From positions 2,845 through 8,926 of the forward strand of contig DPJP01000090.1 of assembly GCA_003542955.1 (NCBI GenBank): a DNA stretch of 6,082 nucleotides, written 5' to 3'. The DNA comes from Armatimonadota bacterium (lineage in GTDB: Bacteria > Armatimonadota > Zipacnadia > Zipacnadales > UBA11051). Numbering within the stretch: the first letter of the stretch is position 1; every line of letters begins with the position of its first letter. Made by a program: the position numbers and the translations under genes. Under the pieces are notes generated by a model, which worked only from the letters and a program-made list of their open reading frames with translations, had not been told where the DNA came from and ran no database searches. This document shows, one piece after another, positions 1-4,584 of the stretch.

Positions 1-869
1 TGCGACCAATCAGCGCAGAAGACCCCGTAGTGAACCTCGGCGATCTGCTCGTTGGAGGTGTACAGGAGATACTCGCCGTCGATGAGCTGCTCGAGGCGCT
101 CTCCGCCGTGACCCTCGCGCGTGCGGGAGCGGTAGTTCGATGTGGTGATGGCCGTGGCGGCTTCATTGGCGCTGAGCCCGCGCGGGAGGAAACCGAGTTG
201 CATCCGCTCGATGAGCGTCTCATCACGTTGCTCCCGGTTGATGAGACGGTAGTGCAACTCAATCCAGGGCTTGCCCGCCCATGCAGTAATGCGGGCGATG
301 AAGCCAACCATCTCGTCTCCGCCATCACCGCGGTGGCTGCCCTCGGCCTCGGCGACCAGCCGCACCGGGCCGCTCTCGACCACGCGCCAGCCACCATCGC
401 CGACGGTCGCCGTCCACGGCTTCCCGTCTACCAGCAGTGTGGGGCCGACCAGCTCGCCGTCGAGCGCCACCACCTCGCCACCGAGATGGACCTGCCCCAG
501 TATCGCGCCCAGCCCGGTGCCGGCAAGGGCGATACGCAGGACCCCTGTGTCGATGATGGGCGCCCCGACGGCATCAGCCACCATCACCGGCCCATCGGCG
601 CAGTAGGGCTCGTGCACCTGCTCGAGCGTGAACTCCGCTGCCGCATTGCCCGGCAGATCGGCCAGGAAGCTCACGAGCAGCCACTTGACGGAGCCGTCCG
701 GCCAGGTGGCGGTGGGCCTGGACTGCGTCGGGATCGGCTGACCGGCGTCCAGAACGCAGACGGCTGCGGTCGGGGCAAGCTCGCCCTGAGGGTATGGAAC
801 GGCGACGGTGCACGGCTCCGCAGGGCGATCGAAGCGAGACAGCTTGGGCAGATGCAGTGGAACGCTCAT
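1..869 (-). CDS. PcRGLX/YetA-like exo-rhamnogalacturonan lyase family protein (N-terminal part, runs off window)
   Basis: This is an open frame of 289 codons from ATG at 869, still open at position 1, so the C-terminal part lies outside the window. The N-terminus carries the signature of the PcRGLX/YetA N-terminal RIFT-barrel domain: VPYPQG at residues 24-29, then Q49, then WPDGSVKWLLVSF from residue 56. It continues into a beta-rich region with VVESGPVRLVAEAEG, a pattern typical of the following beta-sandwich domain. Known members include the fungal rhamnogalacturonan exolyase PcRGLX (polysaccharide lyase family 26) and the uncharacterised Bacillus YetA. Full-length members are usually much longer and end in an alpha/alpha-toroid domain that cannot be seen here, so catalytic residues cannot be checked. 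There is no hydrophobic leader, which suggests cytoplasmic action on imported pectin oligomers (inference). The start at 869 was chosen because GGAGG sits 5 nt upstream. An in-frame ATG at 881 overlaps that site. Family membership is likely; substrate is uncertain. Confidence 0.8.
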   Translation of the reverse strand, partial: MSVPLHLPKLSRFDRPAEPCTVAVPYPQGELAPTAAVCVLDAGQPIPTQSRPTATWPDGSVKWLLVSFLADLPGNAAAEFTLEQVHEPYCADGPVMVADAVGAPIIDTGVLRIALAGTGLGAILGQVHLGGEVVALDGELVGPTLLVDGKPWTATVGDGGWRVVESGPVRLVAEAEGSHRGDGGDEMVGFIARITAWAGKPWIELHYRLINREQRDETLIERMQLGFLPRGLSANEAATAITTSNYRSRTREGHGGERLEQLIDGEYLLYTSNEQIAEVHYGVFCADWS

Positions 870-874
870 GGCAG

Positions 875-879
875 CCTCC
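875..879 (-). promoter_or_regulatory. Ribosome binding site of the lyase-like gene
   Basis: A perfect GGAGG on the minus strand lies 5 nt before the ATG at 869. It decides between that ATG and the in-frame ATG at 881, which overlaps the site itself (ATGGAGG). Confidence 0.7.
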
Positions 880-890
880 ATGGGGGAGTG

Positions 891-907
891 CTCTGCAGCA
901 GGCAGAG
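891..907 (-). promoter_or_regulatory. Small hairpin in the leader of the lyase-like gene
   Basis: CTCTGC and GCAGAG form a perfect 6-bp stem with a 5-nt loop, 11 bp upstream of the ribosome binding site. It could be an operator or an mRNA leader structure. A stem this short can also arise by chance in GC-rich DNA. Confidence 0.3.
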
Positions 908-909
908 GG

Positions 910-936
910 GAGTTCCCGGTGGAGGAGCGAGTTCCC
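910..936. repeat. Pair of 8-bp direct repeats upstream of the lyase-like gene
   Basis: GAGTTCCC occurs at 910-917 and again at 929-936, 19 bp apart start to start, close to two helical turns. This spacing could suit a dimeric regulator binding upstream of the lyase-like gene. It is only two short copies, so the role is speculative. Confidence 0.3.
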
Positions 937-974
937 TCCGCGCCCGATTGCGCGCGGCGCCGGAGAAGAAGTCA

Positions 975-1082
975 TGCGAGGGGCGAGGGGTTACGGGCGT
1001 GAGAACGGCGTGCGAGGGGTTAGGGGTTAGGGGCGAGAGAACGGCGTGCGAGGGACGAGGGGTTAGGGGCGAGAGAACGGCA
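975..1082 (+). repeat. Three tandem copies of a 36-bp G-rich repeat
   Basis: Three head-to-tail units of exactly 36 bp lie at 975-1010, 1011-1046 and 1047-1082. Each starts TGCGAGGG and ends AACGGCG or AACGGCA, with a few substitutions between units. The middle unit contains GGGG-TTA-GGGG-TTA-GGGG. G-runs are all on the plus strand, so the minus-strand transcript would be C-rich here. A single related unit of 43 bp, carrying a 7-bp insertion, is present at 2865-2907. There are no spacers between units, so this is not a CRISPR array. Confidence 0.9.
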
Positions 1083-1202
1083 GGCGGCCAGAGGCGGAAG
1101 AGCAAGGGGTCATGTCGTGAATCTTGAGTTTCCTGCGACACCAGACGCATACCATCTCGAACATGGGAAACTCAAGATTCGGGACGTGACCCCGGACGTG
1201 TG
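1039..1202. repeat. Intergenic repeat element, copy 1
   Basis: The segment 1071-1202 (132 bp) matches 2896-3027 with only two substitutions. With the preceding G-rich unit included, 1039-1202 aligns to 2857-3027 with one further substitution and a 7-bp indel. Identity stops sharply at 1202. On the minus strand the element begins 31 bp after the stop codon of paralog A. No open frame on either strand resembles a transposase, and no target-site duplication is visible at the palindrome edges. Together with the tandem array this accounts for most of the 364-bp gap at 870-1233. Confidence 0.93.
1106..1193. repeat. Palindrome with 28-bp arms inside repeat copy 1
   Basis: The arms 1106-1133 and 1166-1193 pair with three mismatches, two of which would be G-T wobbles in a plus-strand RNA. 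The inner 15 bp (GAATCTTGAGTTTCC at 1119-1133 against 1166-1180) pair perfectly around a 32-nt loop. The structure lies downstream of paralog A on its transcript. There is no T-run on either side, so a standard intrinsic terminator is not supported. RNA 3'-end protection, transcript attenuation or a REP/MITE-like non-coding element are alternatives. Confidence 0.88.
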
Positions 1203-1233
1203 GGTCTTCATCTCACATCGCCAGTCACTCCGC

Positions 1234-2772
1234 CTATACCGGCGGCGGCCCACACGAGACGTCACACTGCCACTTCAGGTCAAGCAGCTTGCGCCGGTGT
1301 GTGCCGTCGGCGGATGCGATCCACAGCGTCCGCTCGACCTCCGCGGCCTGTGGTACACGGACGAGACTGTAGACCAGATGCCCACCATCGGTCGTCCAGG
1401 CCTGCGGATGGACCTTCAGTTCCCTGTCGTCGCTGCCCCGCTTCACCCCGCCTGACACCTCAACCAGACTGCATTGCTCGAGATCGACAACATAGGCCGC
1501 CTCGGTCTCAGTGTCTCTATGGCCGATATAGGCCAGGTAGCGCGAGTTGGGCGACCAGTACCAGAGTGGGGGACCCTTGCGCAGCCGCGGCGCGACCGCA
1601 ACTGACCGGATCGTGTGCGCCTGTGCATCGTAGAGTAGGAGTTCGTGTTCCCCGCTGTCCACATCAACAACACATGCGAGCCAGCGCGCGTCGGGTGACC
1701 AGAGGCAATTCACGCTCGGGCCGCCGCGCTCAAGCGCTCTTGCAGAGGTGTTCTGGCCCAGCACCCAGAGCGTCCCGTCCTCATCCAGAGCTGCGACGCG
1801 ACCGAGGTCAGGCGATGGCCAGTCGGTATCACCCCAGGTGGCCGGGCCGACTTCGTGCTCGCCCCAGGTTGAGGTTGCCTTCTGTTCTCCGTCCGCGCCG
1901 TAGGTGACAACGCGGTTGCGTTCGGTACGCACGAGGAAGCGGTCGGTCTCGTTCCCCTGCCACACGACACGGCCATCGATCTCGAGCAGGCGCCCCACAT
2001 TCGGATACATGCTTGCGTCGATGGGACCCTTCATTCCCTCGCCTGGCTTGATGATGTAGAGCGCGGCTTGAGGGTGCCTGTCTTCCCACGCCGGCTCGAA
2101 TGCGGCGACGATGTAGCTGCGGTCCGGCGCCGTCCAGTGCGTGGAGTACTCCTGGGCACCATCCGTCGGGCGGAACCACTCGAAGTCATCAAACGCACGG
2201 GCCGTGGGCCGGGCCGGCGCGACGATGAACTGTCTCCCGATCCCGGTGGCGATCATGCGCTTCTCATCAAACCACGTGATCGGCCAGGGCAGGCCGCCAT
2301 ACACCTGCTCCAGGTACTGCTCGAGGTCGATCAACTCACGCCCATCCCACAGGAAGGACCCGCCGGTCGTCCAGATGTCCACATCGAACAGCAGCTGCCG
2401 GCCCTCGGGAGACCACTGAGCGCTGGCCAGGCAGCACCCGTTCGTGTCCTCCTGAATGAACCGGCCGAGCTTCCGGAGTGGTCCGCCGGCCTTGCTGTGA
2501 TGCACCGCACCGTTCGCCTGCATGACGACGATCTCGCCCTCGGCCCGAAGGCGTGAGGAGACCTCCTCCGGCGCCGGCGTCAGCGTGATAACGCCGGCTT
2601 CCTCGGGCAGTGGAGGCGGTGGGGGAGGCTCAGGGGGCGGCGACGGAGGCTGCTCGATGACAATCTGTTCCGGCTGCGCCTGCTCCCTGCGGCAGCCCAT
2701 GCCCGCCACCAGTACACACGCCACCATCGCCGCAAGTGCAAGCGCCACCCGTCTGTCTAACTGCGCGGGCAT
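1234..2772 (-). CDS. Putative exported PD40/TolB-type beta-propeller lipoprotein (paralog A)
   Basis: The product has 512 residues and no specific function that I recognise. Residues 6-26 form a basic then hydrophobic export segment ending at Cys27, followed by RREQ. The lipobox is weak (Gly at -3), so lipidation is likely but not certain. Residues 42-56 are a proline-rich spacer with six consecutive prolines, ending PLPEEAGVI. The body carries propeller-blade motifs: WSPEGRQLLF (about 120), WSPDARWLAC (about 358), WSPNSRYLAY (about 406) and WTTDGGHLVYS (about 459), the last followed by the PD40-like WIASADGTHRRKLL. Such repeats usually make protein- or ligand-binding propellers outside the cytoplasm; no catalytic motif is visible. 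ATG at 2772 was chosen over GTG at 2781, because GGCGGTGA ends 5 nt before the ATG and overlaps the GTG. The gene is flanked by two copies of the intergenic repeat. Confidence 0.85.
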   Translation of the reverse strand: MPAQLDRRVALALAAMVACVLVAGMGCRREQAQPEQIVIEQPPSPPPEPPPPPPLPEEAGVITLTPAPEEVSSRLRAEGEIVVMQANGAVHHSKAGGPLRKLGRFIQEDTNGCCLASAQWSPEGRQLLFDVDIWTTGGSFLWDGRELIDLEQYLEQVYGGLPWPITWFDEKRMIATGIGRQFIVAPARPTARAFDDFEWFRPTDGAQEYSTHWTAPDRSYIVAAFEPAWEDRHPQAALYIIKPGEGMKGPIDASMYPNVGRLLEIDGRVVWQGNETDRFLVRTERNRVVTYGADGEQKATSTWGEHEVGPATWGDTDWPSPDLGRVAALDEDGTLWVLGQNTSARALERGGPSVNCLWSPDARWLACVVDVDSGEHELLLYDAQAHTIRSVAVAPRLRKGPPLWYWSPNSRYLAYIGHRDTETEAAYVVDLEQCSLVEVSGGVKRGSDDRELKVHPQAWTTDGGHLVYSLVRVPQAAEVERTLWIASADGTHRRKLLDLKWQCDVSCGPPPV

Positions 2773-2777
2773 GGCGC

Positions 2778-2785
2778 TCACCGCC
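2778..2785 (-). promoter_or_regulatory. Ribosome binding site of paralog A
   Basis: GGCGGTGA on the minus strand differs from the ideal GGAGGTGA at one base and sits 5 nt before ATG at 2772. The same layout occurs ahead of paralog B, which supports the choice of start in both genes. Confidence 0.55.
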
Positions 2786-2856
2786 AGATATGGAGAGAGG
2801 GCATTGATGTGACTGATGAGGTATTCGGCATGGGAGCGCCGGGACCTGCCTGGGGT

Positions 2857-3027
2857 GAACGGCGTGCGAGGGGCGAGGGGTTAGGGATTGGGGGCGAGAG
2901 GACGGCAGGCGGCCAGAGGCGGAAGAGCAAGGGGTCCTGTCGTGAATCTTGAGTTTCCTGCGACACCAGACGCATACCATCTCGAACATGGGAAACTCAA
3001 GATTCGGGACGTGACCCCGGACGTGTG
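2857..3027. repeat. Intergenic repeat element, copy 2
   Basis: This is the second copy of the element at 1039-1202, in the same orientation. It has one G-rich unit (2865-2907) instead of three, with a 7-bp insertion, followed by a block that is almost identical to copy 1. It ends 7 bp from the stop codon of paralog B (3035-3037), so on the transcript it follows B directly. It fills most of the 262-bp gap between B and A. The remaining 2773-2856, upstream of A, shows no promoter that I can call with confidence. Confidence 0.93.
2931..3018. repeat. Palindrome with 28-bp arms inside repeat copy 2
   Basis: This has the same structure as at 1106-1193. The perfect 15-bp core arms lie at 2944-2958 and 2991-3005 around an identical 32-nt loop. 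The outer arms extend to 2931 and 3018. One extra mismatch arises from the A-to-C difference in the left arm. The core stem is unchanged between copies. Confidence 0.88.
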
Positions 3028-3034
3028 CGGCCGT

Positions 3035-4552
3035 CTACTCCTCGTACCTACTCGGCTGCCCCTGGACATGGACCGTGAACTCGTCATTGGACTCAATAAG
3101 CTCTCGGCGCCGAGTACCGTCAGCGGAGGAGACCCAAACTGCACCACCCGCTTCCAATCCGTTCACGTACCGAATGAGGCTGTAGACAAGGTGCTCCCCG
3201 TCCGGTGTCCAACTCTCGATTCTCGGCCGCTCACCGGTGCCGCCCGCGTCTTCATCGCCGTGCACTAGCGGTGTGCACGTCAGCAGCTGGGTGTCGAGAA
3301 CACAGAGCGTGTCACTGTCCGTCTGCGTGAGCGTGCGAAACGCTACGTACCTCGGATTGCCGGACCAGACGGTGTGATGACTCAGGTTGCGTGGCGTTCC
3401 AGCTCCCTCAACCTGCCAGATACGATGTTGCTCAACGTTGTAGAGCTTCAATGGTTTGGTCCCGTCGGTGGCGAGAAGCGCGCAGGTGAGCCACTTGCTG
3501 TCGGATGACCACTCGTGGGAGGCGGCGGGAGCATGGCTCGCCGCGACTCGTCGGGCATCCTCAGTCCCGATTACCCAGAGTGTCGCACCCCTGGTCTCGA
3601 CCGAGAAGAGCGAGAAGTCCGGCGAAGGTCTCTGCCTATCAGTCCCTGCACGCCATATTTCCTGTGGTGGCCCAAGCGTTGTGAAGTCCCGCCCTTCGGG
3701 CTTTCCATCTTCGAGACCATAGACGGCGTATCGCCCGTCTCCTGTGCTCACGACGAAACGCTCACTCTCGCCGGGCACCCATGCCAATAGCGCATCCTCC
3801 GCGCAGGGGTGTGTGCTGAGGAGGTGTGTGCGGTCGCTCCACTCTTCCCACTGTGGTATCCCGATACGGAATGCACGAACCTCCGTGCCTACCGTGACTA
3901 CGGCGGACCGGCCGTCTTGGGAGACGATGAACCTGCCCGACGACCCTCCGCGCTCCCCCAGTAGCTCCACGCAGCCCTCGGAGTCGGCTGTCAGCGCCTG
4001 CAAGCGCATGACCAGTATCCCTGCGCCCGGCACACCTACGGCCACACGCTCTTCATCCACCCAACGGATGGTGCCCGGGCCATCTGGGAGTCCGCGTAGA
4101 GCCCCTGTCAGCCACATCGCGTGATGGCCATCGAGGAGGAACCAGTGGTACCATGTGCCGCGGTCAGTCAGGAACAATACGCGTCTGTTGCCTGGCGACC
4201 ACGCCGCCTCAACACCGACCCACCCGTCTCGGTCTCCTAACCGCAACCTGCTGGCCGGATGCAGCCGCGTGCGCGCGGGCCCCCGGAACACACGACCTGC
4301 CATATCCACCACGAGCACTTCGCCCTCCGCCTTGACCTTGCTCGATACGACCTCCGGCGCCGGCGCCAGCTTGATGACGCCGGCTTCCTCGGGCAGCGGA
4401 GGCGGTGGGGGCGGCGGCGGAGGTGGGGTCGGCTCAACTACAACCTGTTCTGGCGGCGCCTGCTCCCTGCGGCAGCCGAGGTCTGTGAGCACGAAGACAA
4501 CGACCACGGCGAGAGCCAGTCGCGGCAGAATGGCCGTCATGCGCGCGCCCAA
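3035..4552 (-). CDS. Putative exported PD40/TolB-type beta-propeller lipoprotein (paralog B)
   Basis: The product has 505 residues and is paralogous to A and C; its function is unknown. A hydrophobic segment (LALAVVVVFVL) leads to DLGCRREQ with Cys27 in exactly the same position as in A. Asp at -3 is unusual for a lipobox. Ten consecutive prolines (about 43-52) follow, then LPEEAGVI. Blade motifs include AAWSPGNRRVLFL (about 116), EWSSDSKWLTCAL (about 347), WSGNPRYVAF (about 396) and WTPDGEHLVYSLIR (about 448), the last leading to WVSSADGTRRREL. The start is taken as TTG at 4552, because GGAGGTGA ends 5 nt upstream and the distance to Cys27 then equals that in A. GTG at 4561 overlaps the ribosome binding site, and ATG at 4540 would leave about 20 nt between GGAGG and the start. 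The gene begins 32 bp after the stop of paralog C, so co-transcription is likely. The intergenic repeat follows 7 bp after its stop. Confidence 0.85.
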   Translation of the reverse strand: MGARMTAILPRLALAVVVVFVLTDLGCRREQAPPEQVVVEPTPPPPPPPPPPLPEEAGVIKLAPAPEVVSSKVKAEGEVLVVDMAGRVFRGPARTRLHPASRLRLGDRDGWVGVEAAWSPGNRRVLFLTDRGTWYHWFLLDGHHAMWLTGALRGLPDGPGTIRWVDEERVAVGVPGAGILVMRLQALTADSEGCVELLGERGGSSGRFIVSQDGRSAVVTVGTEVRAFRIGIPQWEEWSDRTHLLSTHPCAEDALLAWVPGESERFVVSTGDGRYAVYGLEDGKPEGRDFTTLGPPQEIWRAGTDRQRPSPDFSLFSVETRGATLWVIGTEDARRVAASHAPAASHEWSSDSKWLTCALLATDGTKPLKLYNVEQHRIWQVEGAGTPRNLSHHTVWSGNPRYVAFRTLTQTDSDTLCVLDTQLLTCTPLVHGDEDAGGTGERPRIESWTPDGEHLVYSLIRYVNGLEAGGAVWVSSADGTRRRELIESNDEFTVHVQGQPSRYEE

Positions 4553-4557
4553 CTCAG

Positions 4558-4565
4558 TCACCTCC
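4558..4565 (-). promoter_or_regulatory. Ribosome binding site of paralog B (decides a TTG start)
   Basis: A perfect GGAGGTGA sits 5 nt before TTG at 4552. It lines up base for base with GGCGGTGA and ATG ahead of paralog A. Confidence 0.65.
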
Positions 4566-4584
4566 GGCCTGCTGGGATTGTCGG

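Noticed and set aside
975..1082. CRISPR array.
   Set aside because: The 36-bp units are contiguous with no unique spacers, and there are no cas genes.
30..1127. Long plus-strand open frame of 365 codons.
   Set aside because: It lies opposite the lyase-like gene, has low-complexity, arginine-rich composition and runs into the G-rich tandem repeat. The minus-strand frame has recognisable family motifs.
866..1150. Minus-strand frames through the repeats with LTPRPSHAVLSPLTPNPSHAV-like peptides.
   Set aside because: The peptide periodicity simply reflects the 36-bp tandem DNA repeat (12 codons per unit). No domain or supporting start site.
1106..1202. Intrinsic terminator, or a complete insertion sequence.
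   Set aside because: No T-run follows the stem on either strand, the loop is long, there is no transposase, and no target-site duplication is visible at the edges. It is kept only as a repeat with unknown role.
1117..1455. Plus-strand frames starting in the repeat copies (1117-1455 and 2888-3268) that share the peptide NLEFPATPDAYHLEHGKLK.
   Set aside because: The shared part is only the translation of the repeat, and each frame then runs antisense through a paralog. No sign of a conserved protein beyond the repeat.
2068..2556. Plus-strand open frames opposite paralogs A, B and C (including 2068-2556, 3744-4124, 4259-4807 and 4969-5562).
   Set aside because: They are antisense shadows of GC-rich genes. 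They have no plausible domains, and the minus-strand frames show conserved propeller motifs.
2786..2856. Promoter for paralog A.
   Set aside because: Only weak AT-containing stretches (such as CATATC on the minus strand) are present, with no matching upstream box that I could defend.
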